Positions 26,051 to 37,435 of a stretch of DNA of 64,000 bases are shown here, piece after piece (position 1 is the stretch's first letter; every line of letters starts with the position of its first letter). The notes beneath the pieces were generated by a model that was not told the DNA's origin, did not search any database, and worked only from the letters and a program-made list of their open reading frames with translations. The position numbers and the translations under genes were made by a program. Source of the DNA: Paramecium octaurelia (taxonomy: Eukaryota; Ciliophora; Oligohymenophorea; Peniculida; Parameciidae); assembly GCA_905182995.1 (NCBI GenBank), contig CAJJDP010000066.1:1-64000 (forward strand), written 5' to 3'.

Positions 26051-27159
26051 TCATTCAACTCCATATAATTACTTCGATATCCTATTGCACTCTTATAGAA
26101 TTTCGTTTTCATCAAGCCATTAATTTTTGTTGATGTAAGCCAGTCCAATTTAGTAAACCTAATCTCTTTAAAATAACTAATAGAATAATAGAAATTATAT
26201 CAAAACATACTTTATATTCCATCAAGGTTTGATAAATCTTTCGTTTAATATCATTCATCTTTTCATTGGGTCTCACTAAAGGAATAACAACATTGGTTGT
26301 TGATTTTGTTTTCTTATCCAAAATCGCAGAATGGGGTGATTAGATCTGATTATCATTTGGCAGTTTTTGTGTTTCAGTGTAAATAAAAAAATCTTCATCT
26401 TGAATATCTTCAGATAACGGAATATCAGCATGATCGTAAGGAGCATCTTGCTAGTTTCTTTTTGAGGCAGTTTAGTATTTTTAAAGGCTCTGATCAAATG
26501 AAAAAACATTAGATAAAATTGTGTCCCCTTTACTTTATTTTGATTTACTAAAAGCTGAATCTGGTCTTTTTTTCGCTCAAATTAACTCAATAGAAAATAT
26601 ACTTCCATTCATATTCCAAAGGATGAGTTGATTTCTCTTCCCATTCTCTTTTGCTAATTCTAGAGTTTTCTTTAATGGATGAGGCCACACTATGCATACG
26701 TGAGTTAGATTTGATTCTTTATATATTTTTTTGGGTTCTTGTTGTGATCTCTTAAATATTATTTTCCAGAGCTCTAATATTATTAAAGTGATTCTTAAGT
26801 TATGATATTCGTATACTTATTCTTGAATAAACTGGGACACTTTATTTTTCCTCTTTAAAGCCTCTTTCATTTTAAAGGTCTTTGGCATTTTAGAATCTGA
26901 GTAGCCTGATTTTAAAGCTTAGACCCTACGGTATGTTTCATTAATTTCTGTAAAATCTTGCTTTTCTTCTAGGATTGTTATTATAATAATAAAAACTGAT
27001 GGAAAAAGGTTTGTTTGCATCAACATGCGGATGAGGCGCTTTTATTACGACTCGAGGCCTGGTATTAATTAGAGCAATTAGATGTTTTTCTTGCAAAGTT
27101 TCAATTTGTTATTTGCCACCTTAATTACAACTGTTTGGGTTAAATTATTTTCTTATCAT
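26051..27159 (-). CDS. Hypothetical protein, charged and Gln/Asn-rich
   Basis: Four introns (28, 23, about 37 and 34 nt) give one frame of 328 codons ending YGVE-stop. The 37-nt intron is longer than is usual here, and its exact 3' end is the least certain part. The product is hydrophilic with basic Ser-rich parts, an acidic middle (SEDIQDEDFF) and a helical C-terminal segment (NDIKRKIYQTLMEYK). No membrane span, signal peptide or known domain is visible. A + strand frame open for 741 nt over 25,886-26,626 is the antisense shadow of this gene. It is separated from the phosphatase gene by about 220 bases and lies on the same strand upstream of it. Confidence 0.7.
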
Positions 27160-28221
27160 AATAAATTAAAAAATTGAATGAATATAATCATCAAAATCTG
27201 TAAAAAATACGCTTTCCTTAGTTTAATGATTGTTAATCTATAATCTAAAGGAAATCTAAAATACAACATATTATTAAATATTACCTCAATGTCATGAATT
27301 TAGAAAAAGATATATAATATGTTAGCTATTTTAACTGACTAGAATTATGTATAATGAGAGAATCTTATTTAATTAGGTTAAGACTATTACTTTGTAACTT
27401 TACTTAAAAGTAGTTGGTTTAAATCATAAAGCTTACAATTTGATTAGCTTTATTTGCCATATAAGCAAAAATTATTGATATTACTTTTAAAGAATGACAG
27501 CTTATTATCAAAGAATGATCAAGGTTAGTAATAATAGTAATAATTGGTGCTTATTTTATCAAAATAAGTATTGTAAAATTAATTAGGATTTATGATCAGT
27601 AATATAACCCTCATTTTTAACTCTATTTATTTTTATATGAACTTAAACGAACTAGAATATGATGAATAAAAGGTAAGCCCATTTTGATCTTGGTAAAATA
27701 GAGCCTTATGAGAAGAATTATTATCAAAAAATTACAATGTACCATTAAATAACAATAATACATAAGCTTGTTATATTATTTAAGTTTAAAAAGTTAATTG
27801 AATTCACCAGAGATGTAAAACTAAAGCAATAGACAGATTCTTATATAAAAATAAAATACAAATTGATGCAAATCAAATAAAATTGGAAAACTAAATAATA
27901 CAATATATTGATCAAAAAGAAAAAAGTTATTTTTTCAAATTACTAGTTGAATGTCAAATTTTCATTATTTTCAAGACATATAACAAGTCTAAATTTATGA
28001 AAAATTAATAGTTTTGTATGAATAAGATAATTTAATTGTCTTAATTAGCTTTTTAGGAAGTATTGCTCGGAAGTGAAACCCAGAGTACACTAAAAATGTA
28101 GAGGAGCATAAATATTACGATTTAGACGTGAATCCTAATTTGAATAAAATTATATAAATAGGTTTAGAATTTTAGCAAATTATTTAATTATATATTTTCA
28201 ATAATTATCAAAAATTATATT
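27160..28221. other. Spacer with a possible small gene near its right end
   Basis: Coding-like fragments occur on the + strand from 27,320. The best is an ATG at 27951 (MSNFHYFQDIQQVQ) that continues through a 24-nt intron-like GT...AG into KYTKNVEEHKYYDLD, about 75 residues, fading out near 28,190. Its only in-frame TGA overlaps the start of the EF-hand gene, so the 3' end is unresolved. I therefore do not list it as a gene. Confidence 0.3.
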
Positions 28222-28760
28222 ATGAATTTAACTGAGGAAGACATCGATATGTGTTAAAGAGCATTTGCTGAAATGGATGAAGTAAATTCAATATTTTATT
28301 TAGGATGGTGTTGGAGCCATTAGAGGTCAGGATTTAAAAATTGCTTTAGAAAAAATCGGTTTCAAACCATCAGAAAATGAACTCTACAAAATCATAAGCG
28401 AAGTGGAAGAAACAAATACAGGACTCATTAGATTTAGTGATTTCTTAGGAGTGTATTGGAAATTTAAATATTCCAACTAAGATGGTAAGTGTTATTATCT
28501 TCATCATTTTAGATGATGACTAAGACACAATTGATGCTTTTGTAGCCATGGGAGGAAACCCAGATAAAACAGGATCAGTATTAATTTTCATTTATCAATA
28601 GATAAGTACAGATAAACTAGTATAAATTATTAAATCTGAATTCGAGTTAACAATTGATATAGAAAGTCTCATCAGAGATGTCGATAAGGACAATTCAGGC
28701 CTAATCGAATTTGGAGAATTTAAAGATCTATTAAAAACTTCATACGCTAATGATGAATGA
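28222..28760 (+). CDS. Four-EF-hand calmodulin-like protein, possibly axonemal
   Basis: Three introns (28282-28303, 28485-28512, 28578-28601; 22, 28 and 24 nt) give 154 residues. Four EF-hand-like helices-loops can be traced. Only the last loop (DKDNSGLIEFGE, near residue 135) has the full set of calcium ligands; the first three lack one or more acidic positions. The C-terminal half (DTIDAFVAMGGNPDKTG then FELTIDIE) resembles EF-hand light chains of ciliary outer-arm dynein (the Chlamydomonas LC4 type) more than calmodulin or centrin. It probably binds one calcium ion and regulates a ciliary or cortical complex. Function beyond calcium sensing is inference. Confidence 0.85.
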
Positions 28761-29276
28761 CACCTTAATTGTTAAATTATTATTAAATATTTTTCATCTT
28801 ATATCACCCATCTTTGGATTGCATCAGAAATTTTCCAAAATGGAATTTCTTGAAGCATAATTCGTAGAAATCACATCGATTTAACAATTTACCCATTGTG
28901 ATCAGCTTGGATTTACATAGCTAATCCAAAAAAATCACTTTATACTAAAAATTGATGCTACTCTAAATTTCAATCCTGTAAATGTCCTTTGTTTTTATAT
29001 TTCCTTAAATCATGCCTGACGTTAGATAAAATTTGTATAAGCATAATTTGCGATAGCAGTCAAAATAATCAATTTTCGAAATTTTTATCCTTTAAATCTC
29101 AAATTTTGAATTATAATAAAGGCCTAATTTTATTACATTATCACATTAATATATTACATATTTCTTAGTGTGGAAATTGATTTGATAAAAAAGAATAGAT
29201 TTGTCATCTGCAATAACTTTAAATGTCAATATCTTTATAGATATCTATATATATATAAATTTAACATTTAAATTTA
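28761..29276. other. Spacer between convergent genes
   Basis: About 516 AT-rich bases between the 3' ends of the EF-hand gene and the RMC1-like gene. A short alternating AT run lies near 29,245-29,260. I see no gene in it. Confidence 0.6.
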
Positions 29277-31749
29277 TCACAAAGTTTTCACTTCGGCAAC
29301 ACTAAAATAAGTTTTTTATTTTTTATAAGCATCTTCTAAGTAGAACAGCAAATCTTCTCTTTAACAATCAGAATTCCTGATGCCTTCTTAAATTGGTGGT
29401 AATCTCATTCTAATATTAGGTATCTTATTTAGCAAATAGGCTGCATCATGAAACTTAAATAACTTTATGCAAATACTTTTCCATATTTTAACAGACATTC
29501 TAATAGTTCTTCATATTTTGACAATCTAAAGAGCATATCTAATCCTAATTAGTAAGCTGGTTCATATGGTTCAGATTTGCTTTCCTTTAAGGTGAGAGAT
29601 TCCTTATTACTTATATCAATTAACAATTTTGCAAATTCTAAATTATCTAATAGAACCTAATATTGAATTAGGAAATGCAAATGAGTAAATCTATGAGTTT
29701 TAATTAATAATTTAATTAATAGCTTTTGGATTTCGATTAATTCCTTTAATGGTTCCTAAAATTATCTTATAAATTCAATGAGAATCTCAATTAAGAATTA
29801 TATATTCATGTTTTCATTTTCTGATAAGACCTAAAAGAAATGAAGTTTGAAATCTTATGGCGATAAGACAGTGTATCCACTATATAATCTTTCATTTTAA
29901 GTGAATCCAACAGTTTCTGAATGGACTCTCACAAGGGTCTCAAAAATATTCTAAAAGATTTTAATTGGTTTATTATTTAATGCCAATTAAATTAAAAATT
30001 CAAAAACAGCATTTTTGCAATTGCTTCTCCTTAATAATCCACAAAATGCTTCTTCTGGTTCATCTTCAAAGGTGTTTGGTAAGTACTTTAAATTCAATGT
30101 AAATTAGTAAATTTATTTTTCTTTGTAATTAATTATTAAATCATCTTCTAAGAAATTACAACTTTGCTCATCTAAAATATAAACATAAAATTTACAAATT
30201 CGACTCTAAATTTAAACATTCTGTTAAGTTAGAGCGCACCATTTCCTTTTAACTAAAAATGTTTAAAAATATTCGTCAGCTAATTTAATTTCTTGGATCA
30301 AAGTTTAAACATCAAATGCAGAATACATATTGCTAAATTATTAAGTTTCCTCATTTTTTTATACTTTCTAAATCTATTTCTATTACTTTTATTATTCAAT
30401 ATCATCAATATCCTAGTGATCAAAATTTTGTGTGACTAACTCCTAATCTTCTACGTTGATTTCATCAGTTTTTTGTTCAGAATCTAATTGTTGGTTTGAA
30501 GATTATTGTTTTTATGCTTAATCCCGATCAATCTAGTTATCTTCTAAACTCCTGCTTGAACTTTTCTTAGTTTATTCGTTCTATTAAACATCTTTAATCT
30601 ATTAATTTTACTGCACTACATTCTACTTTTCTACATCCTTAAATTTGATAGTTGGAATTTCTTATTACTCAAAGATTGATTAAGGTGCCCCAAGGGCGGA
30701 TTCTGGTCTTTATTTTTTGACATCAAACACCTAGGAGAATTTTTCATTGAAAGTTGATAAGATAATAAGATTATCAATTACTGATAGATTAATCTAATAT
30801 CTAATAAAAATAAATTACAGTGATATCAGATGGAAAGTTAAGCAGGTATTTTTACTCAGTAATTTTTTCGTGTTGTAGTTAATAAAACAAAAATTTGCCA
30901 CTTTGTGAATTGGAAAAAGCTAAGAGGGATTTGCCGTATAGGTGAATTAAGTAGACTCTAAAACTTAAATTTGATATCAATTCATCTTGACATAAATCTT
31001 TGTTTTTCTTGTCGGTAGGGACAATAAATTAGGGGATATCTGTTTTTTTTGATTTGAATATCGAAGCAAAGGTGGAAGTCCTATCTTTTGGTTCAAAATC
31101 ATCTAAATAAAAGTCAGGTCCTTTGTATTTGAAATCCTTTTTCTTTTCCTTAAAGAAGTAAGTAGATATTAATCCATTATGATTGCTACAACAAGTTGCC
31201 AGAACCTCATTTTTTGGTTCATACCAACAGCAAGTTATTTTTTATTATAAAAACTTGACTTTCCTTACTTAATCATCAATTTTAAGCAAATGTATTCCGT
31301 GATTTTCTACAACCATTATGTCAAATATTCCTAATGACCCTTTCGCCCATTCAAATTGAATAATGTATGAATTCTTCTCTTATTGCGCTTGGTATTAGAA
31401 TTGTCTGTTTGCTCTGGTTGAAAACATCCACTAATTAATACTCGATAATAAATTACTAATTAGTTTTCAGATACTTAATAAGCAACGAAGGAGTTATCCT
31501 ATTGTATATTCATACTATATATTATTCCATTATAAGGGATCTATATGCGCACAACTGTGGTGAGTTCACTTTTTTAGATTATAAATATTTGATTTTATTC
31601 TCTAAAGATGAAAGTTTCTTTCCCTCGATCATAAAATAACTAGGCAGATATGAGAATGGAAAGCTTACTTGTGAGTCTGGTCGAAGAGTATTCCAAAAAT
31701 CATTCAAAAATGTGATTTGGTTGTATTGTATGAATTAGGCTAATGACAT
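29277..31749 (-). CDS. RMC1/Mic1-like protein (Mon1-Ccz1 Rab7 GEF partner)
   Basis: Four introns (29, 26, 25 and 23 nt) give a single frame of 789 residues. The N-terminal half has beta-propeller-like repeats ending in VIDNLIILSTFNEKF and VFDVK, the layout of RMC1 (C18orf8, Mic1). The C-terminal half has the alpha-helical Mic1 domain, with EPAYQLGLDMLFRLSKYEEL and the final FHDAAYLLNKI...EDLLFYLEDAY pattern. RMC1 (Bulli in flies) is the third subunit of the metazoan Mon1-Ccz1 GEF for Rab7 on late endosomes. Between the halves sits a Gln/Asn/Asp-rich insert of roughly 120 residues rich in TAA/TAG codons, common in ciliate proteins. It is longer than the human protein (about 657) mainly because of this insert. 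The start gives a short lead before the propeller. Confidence 0.8.
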
Positions 31750-31929
31750 ACAAATAATGTAAAATAAATATAAAAGAAAAGCAACGTAAAATAGTTTGTT
31801 GATTATATTTAATTCAATTGTTCCATAATTAGAGAAATTAATTAATCATAAATGGGGTAATGTTCATGTCAGGAATAAATTCACATAGCAAGTGAGGTTC
31901 CTCCAATAAATTTATTTCAGAAACCAATA

Positions 31930-32990
31930 ATGATTACAGAAGAATAGGTTAATGTAAATTAGGCGACACATTCTTTAGAAGTAGACAAAGCATTTTCTCA
32001 AGCGAAAACGAAGTAAATGGAAGATTCGGAGGAATTGGAATTGCATAGACCTAATAAGGCTGAAGCTTGGGAGACATCCAAATTGTTTGAAACTATTTCG
32101 GAAAAAGTTAGAGTAAAAAAAAAGTTTAAACTTTCTAGGAATTATAGAACGAATTACCACCTTTAGAACTTGAAGACAGGGAAGGATACTTTTATGGAGT
32201 TTATGAACTAAAAAATGGATCCTTATATCAAGGTACCTGGATTGAAGGCTAAAGGGAAGGAAAAGGTAATAATATCGAATACTTTTAGGAGCATAGATTA
32301 TGAAGAATGGGGCACTTTATGAAGGCTATTTCGTTAAAGGAAAATCTAATGGCAAAGGAAGAATGATATATACAGATGGAGATTATTATCTTGGTGAATG
32401 GTTGGAAGATTAACGTAATAAGTTTTCTTAATTTTAGTTCATGGATACGGAGAGTATTATCATGCTGATGGAACCAAGTATAAAGGAAATTGGGAATTCG
32501 ACAAATAGCATGGATATGGAGAGGAATTTTTTAAAGATTCTTCAATTTTCAGAGGTTAATTTTAAAAAGGTAAAAAATTCGGATAAGGACTTTTTATATT
32601 TCCAGATGGTTCTTAATATGAAGGCCAATTTTAAAATAACTATTTTTCAGGCAAGGGGTACTTTTATAAGACTATATTGTTTCTAGTAAATATACTTGGC
32701 CTAGCAAAAAGTAATATATTGGTTAGTGGGAACAGAGCAAAATGAATGGATAAGGCGTAATGATTTGGTAGGATGGAACTCGATATGAAGGATCTTATTT
32801 GGAAGATAAAAAACATGGATTTGGAACAATAACGTGGCGTAATATACTAATCATCATATTAGCTGATTCTCGATGCTATTCAGGTTAGTGGTTAAACGGG
32901 AAAATGCATGGAATAGGAGAATATACTAGTTCGACAGGATAAGCAAGGAAAGGAGAATGGATCAATGGTAAAAGAGTTAAATGGATTTGA
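31930..32990 (+). CDS. MORN-repeat protein
   Basis: Five introns (32113-32138, 32266-32288, 32415-32437, one of 26 nt ending near 32703, and 32839-32862) give 312 residues. After a charged N terminus of about 70 residues come at least eight MORN repeats with the usual Y-x-G-x-W/F ... G-x-G pattern (for example YEGYFVKGKSNGKG, YKGNWEFDKQHGYGEEF, YIGQWEQSKMNGQG, YSGQWLNGKMHGIG). MORN proteins bind acidic lipids and organise membrane-cytoskeleton junctions; in ciliates many are cortical or ciliary. No kinase or SET domain is fused. It is divergent from the RMC1-like gene, with 180 bases between start codons. Confidence 0.9.
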
Positions 32991-33098
32991 TTATATGATT
33001 AAAATGATATTTGATAAATTATCTTATTTAATTAAGAGTTTTGAGTTAATATTAAATATTAATTCAAAATTTAAAATCTCTATAAATTAAGAAAATTT

Positions 33099-33937
33099 TC
33101 AATTGTTAGTTCTGTATTTTTAGAATTTTTTTAATTTTGGTGGAAAATCTGTTAGAGCGAAGTGAAATGATTATATAAAATTCTTATATTTGAATATAGA
33201 AATTACAATTTAATTAAAGAAAACACATCCTTTATTTTGTACATGAATAGTGCTTGATCTTTACTTAATTTGAAGAGAGTAGTTTTTTAGTATATTGCAA
33301 ATTATTTACAATCTATCTTGATATTAAGTCTATGAAATCCTAAATCTGAAAGAAATAGTACATTTTTACTTTTAAGATTCTAAAGATCTTTTTTTTTATG
33401 GAATCCCATTTCGCTAGTTCTACTAGGAAATCAGAGTGATAAATCTCTCTTAACTATTATCGGTTAGTACTTTCTCATTTTTATTTAACCTTATTTATTA
33501 TTTTAGGCAAATGTTTTCTTTTGAAATGGACTTATCATTAAAATATGTACAATCATCTAAGAATTTAAATTGTCTAATTATTTTTAAAACTCTTCAAAAC
33601 TCTCCAATAAACTTTCAGCATATAATTTCAATTGTGATTCAATTGAAATATGTCTTCTAGTTTCGCCTTCTTTTTAAATTAATTGTTATTCTAAATTTTA
33701 ATATGAATTTAATAATTCATCATTCTCAAAATTTAGTTAATCCACATAATGGCAAATCATATTGAAACAAATACTTGCATTTTCTACTTTTTGGAATAGT
33801 TTATTGATTTCTTTCATGTCCTATTAAGGATTTAATTTTTAGAATAGTTAATTACCTTTATTTAAATATTAATATACATTTTCTAGTAGTTCTAAGGTAA
33901 GTTAACATTCTTGTGTATTTTCAATTGCTTACGACAT
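33099..33937 (-). CDS. Hypothetical coiled-coil protein
   Basis: One 20-nt intron in the middle gives 272 codons in frame. The first 150 residues are helical and heptad-like (LELLENVYQYLNK, INKLFQKVENAS, LLNSYQNLEQQL, LKLYAESLLESFEEFQKQLDNL), as in tethering-complex or cytoskeletal coiled-coil proteins. The C-terminal third is basic, Gln-rich and low-confidence. I do not recognise the family. If the 20-nt intron is not real, the protein would end after a further short stretch instead. It is convergent with the MORN gene, 108 bases apart. Confidence 0.6.
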
Positions 33938-34067
33938 CAAAATTTTATTTACGATTATTAATTAATTTATCTGAATTTAGAAACATCTGTATTTCTAACT
34001 TAATTAAGAGGAATAAAAACAAAATAATAAATAGTTTAAGTATATATATATAATTCACCTTAAAGAT

Positions 34068-34572
34068 TCATAAGTTTTGAGTAATGTCCTTAATAATGTC
34101 AACTTTATTTATTTTATTCCCTACACATAAACTATGATTTCTTCTTTGAGGCATTAGCTTAGAGGTAACATTGTTGAAACTAATACAATTCAATCCATCA
34201 ACGGCATTTAATGATCGATCACATATAATCAATTAAGGGATCCCTTGTTTATAAATATTTTTATCAAAGAACAATTTAAACTTTTGCATAGTTGGATATT
34301 CAATTAATGGACTAGTAATTTTTGTAGTTCTTAACGGAGTTTTTGAGGTTTTTTATCTTATATCTATTAATCTTGGAATCGTTTTAATTCTCTAGGTTTA
34401 TTGTGAAATTGATTTTCGGGCTTTTTCTTAACTAGTACTTGTCTACACACTCTGATCGGTTGTTAATTTTTATGGCTTCTCAAAACTTTAATTTTAATCA
34501 TCCCAACCGACTATCTCTTATTAAGTAAAGTTGATTTTACTTTTCGGTTGCTTTACTTTGATATACAAACAT
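34068..34572 (-). CDS. Hypothetical 160-residue basic protein
   Basis: A 22-nt intron after codon 22 restores one frame of 160 residues. The N-terminal half is basic and Ser/Thr/Gln-rich (QTSTSQEKARKS, KTPLRTTK). The C-terminal half has more order (QLIICDRSLNAVDGLN, SLCVGNKINKVDII). No membrane span or known domain is visible. It lies head-to-tail upstream of the coiled-coil gene on the same strand, 130 bases away. Confidence 0.6.
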
Positions 34573-35133
34573 TCTTACATAAATCAATTCTATGTTAATT
34601 ATCACATAAAGTTTGATAGGAGCTCAGAGCTTCTAAAGTTTATTAAGCAGTGTTTTCAACTCTTTTTCTTATTGGCGATTGATTTAATGTTGATTTTCCA
34701 ATTTTGTTAATCTGAAAATAATTTCAATTCTTTACAATTTTTCTTGCCACTCTTTGTTAATGAATACGATGAAATTAGTTTTCTTTATTAGAAATAACTG
34801 ACTTTATCATTTGCAAGCAAAATATTTAATATTATATTTATAATTCAATTAGTCGTTAATATTTAGAGTATATTCTAATAAAAAATTACTAGGATTTCTA
34901 TTGAGAAGACCTTAAAAATTGATTTAAAAGATCTCTTTCTTAACAGATAATCAATTCTATTTAAGATTGACAATAATTTCAAATATACTCAAATATTCAT
35001 AAAATTAAGAATTTTAATCTTGTAGCTCTGAATTGAATATGAGAGGCATAAAAAAATTACAAGACTAACTTATTTAGATAATTTTATTTAAATATAATTA
35101 TTTTTTAATAAACATTAAAATTTTTTCTAAATT
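34573..35133. other. Divergent intergenic region
   Basis: About 560 AT-rich bases between two divergent genes, longer than most spacers here. No gene or RNA is recognised. It must hold the upstream regions of both neighbours. Confidence 0.55.
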
Positions 35134-36149
35134 ATGCAATAAAATCTCACTTGTCCAGATCATGGAAAGTTAATGGAATATATAAATTTTCATACAAATT
35201 CTAAATGCAACTTGTTTTGTGAGGAATGCATTAAAAGTTAAAACATTTAAAATACAGTAGTAAGAATAGATAAAATTAGGCATAAGGTTGTAAATGAATT
35301 AAAAAGTGTAATTAATTATTAGACTAACTTAGATCAAGCAATATTAGGAGAAATATTAAAATAAAATTAGAATTATTTAAAATTCATTAATTTCTTTAAA
35401 GGAAAAAGAATAGTAATTATGTAAAGTTATTGATGATATTGATATCTATTAATTTTAAAATGTTTAAGATTATATTTAAAAAATTTATAGAATTAACAAT
35501 GGAGATGTGTAGGCAACACTCACTCAATAATTTTTTCAAGATACAAAACCCATTGATTAACTATAAAGAATGTTTACTTTTAGCCAAGAATATAAAAATG
35601 ATTCTGTTATATTATTGAATAAATACACAATAAAACAAAGTATTATGGATGATAATTCATTGATTAGATAAAGTGATTATGAATTCCCTTGCAACGATTG
35701 AACCAGCCTTAGATCAATAGTAAGAGAGCTCAATCTATTTTAAAATAAATGTAAACAAATTCATTTATAATCAATAAGCATATAGGTTAGAGCATTGCGA
35801 TTGGATTTTGTGAATTAGAAGTCATTAAATAATAATAATATCAAATAAGTAATTGGAATTCCTTAGGACACGGATGCTATCTAATATCAAGTGGAGGATG
35901 TAATACTATTAATTATTGATAGATACTTATAACTCAAAAGATTGGAAATTTAATTTCAAAAAAAATGGATTTTGCTTTAATCAAAATTAAATTATTAAAA
36001 TTAGCTATGATCCGCTGAATAGCTTAATAATATTTGAAAAACTTAATGATTCTTAATGCCTAATAGAAATGAAAATAGCTGCAAAAGATTTATACGCTTG
36101 TGTTTATGTTTCGAAACCAAAGGATGAGATCGAAATTCTGAATTTTTGA
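35134..36149 (+). CDS. Protein with N-terminal zinc-like cluster and SPRY-like domain
   Basis: Four introns (25, 28, 28 and 23 nt) give 303 residues in one frame. The first 35 residues hold a Cys/His cluster (CPDH, then CNLFCEECI), like a B-box or similar small zinc fold. A helical/coiled middle follows (KYQNKIRIIQNSLISLKEKE). The last 140 residues look like a SPRY/B30.2-type beta-sandwich: IYFKIN, IAIGFCELE, NWNSLGHGCYLISSGG and the paired strands FNFKKNGFCF and IKISYDPLNSLIIFEK. This zinc-coil-SPRY order recalls TRIM-like proteins without a recognisable RING. A protein-protein recognition role is likely; the partner is unknown. Confidence 0.75.
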
Positions 36150-36254
36150 TGAGATCCTATGTTTTGTTTATTTAATGAATTTCGTATCTTAAAAAACATA
36201 GCTCTATAGGATAAATCAAATTCACAAATTAAATAATAATATTTGATGACAATA

Positions 36255-37109
36255 TCATAAGTTCATTTCTAACATTTCCCTCTTAAGTTTTTCAATCACT
36301 TTTTCGACAAGTTAGACTAAAGTTTCTTCTGTTTTCTCTCTTTCATTTCTAGTTTTTTTGAGTTATTCTTGGATTCTTCCAGAGATTTCTCTCAAACTTT
36401 CCACAATTTCCTCCTCTTTGGCTTCTCTTTCTTTCTTTTCTCTAGAAATAGATCTATTGTAATTTGTACCTTTCAAATAATTCTCTTAAATCATTTAATT
36501 ATTCCACGAATTAATGATATATTTTTTCTTCAACATCTTTTCTTTCTGTTATCTCATTTTATAACTCATCAGCTATTTTTGGGAGATCTTCATTCAAATA
36601 AGAATCAATGTATTCATGAGATGTAGATTGAGCCTAATTTATTAATTAAATAATTTACCAATCCTTCTTTTACAACCTCCTATTATAAGCTTTCTATTTA
36701 TTATCCTATAGTATAAACTATCTTTTTTTCTTGTTCAACTCTGTCCTTGGAATTCTGTTCAATCAATCTTCTGGCATGTCTTTCAAGATCTGTTATCAAT
36801 TTAAAGGTTTCACTCTCTTATCTTTCACGACTAAAATAAATATTAAACATTCATACTCTTCTTATTCTTATTCCAAAAATTCTGTCAATTGTCTAACTTT
36901 CTGGGCAATATAAGCAAACTTCTCTTCCTTTTAGTCAGATTAATGTTATAATTGAGCTTCAAATGCCATTATTAATTGGCTGATAGCATGGAATCGATTA
37001 TTTTTCCTATTAAATATAAAAAACTTATGTACTCGTCCTAAACACTTGTTGAAATGTTATTAAGCTTTTCAAAAATTGATGAAACTCTATTTTAGATATT
37101 TTCTGACAT
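36255..37109 (-). CDS. SF-assemblin (striated rootlet fibre protein)
   Basis: Four introns (26, 26, 25 and 28 nt) give 249 residues, close to the usual 260-280 of the family. The head has FHAISQLIMAFEAQL, followed by an almost unbroken helical rod (KFAYIAQKVRQLTEFLEQE, ITDLERHARRLIEQ, IGQQIESLQQEV). The rod ends in RERTEETLVQLVEKVIEKLK, matching the conserved C-terminal segment of SF-assemblins and beta-giardin. These proteins form the striated kinetodesmal fibres attached to basal bodies in Paramecium. The gene is convergent with the SPRY-like gene, 105 bases apart. Confidence 0.88.
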
Positions 37110-37435
37110 GGTTTTGCTTAAAATTATTAATAATTTTTATTTCTGTGTATTTCATATAAATATCAAATAATATATCAGCACTAGTTTTTCATAAAATTAA
37201 AACAAATTGCAAATCTATCATTATTTACATATGTCAATAACTATTATCTTATTATTTTGATATCAAGCAAAAATTGTCAAACAAGGTAAATTATCGCAAG
37301 GTAAAAATGGAAAGTAATAATAGGTCTAAATTGAGAAGTTTAGAACTTAATTGTAATTGTAAATTAATCGAAACTGTATGATTATATTGTAATTTGAGAT
37401 TAAGGGTTGAGGACAATTTATTATATTTTCAAAAA
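37110..37435. other. Divergent intergenic region
   Basis: About 326 AT-rich bases between the SF-assemblin start and the start of the giant membrane protein gene. I see no gene in it. Confidence 0.6.

Noticed and set aside
25886-26626. A + strand frame open for 741 nt in the ciliate code
   Set aside because: The minus strand over the same bases gives a better gene: sensible composition, tiny introns with proper ends and an in-frame total. The + frame is its antisense shadow.
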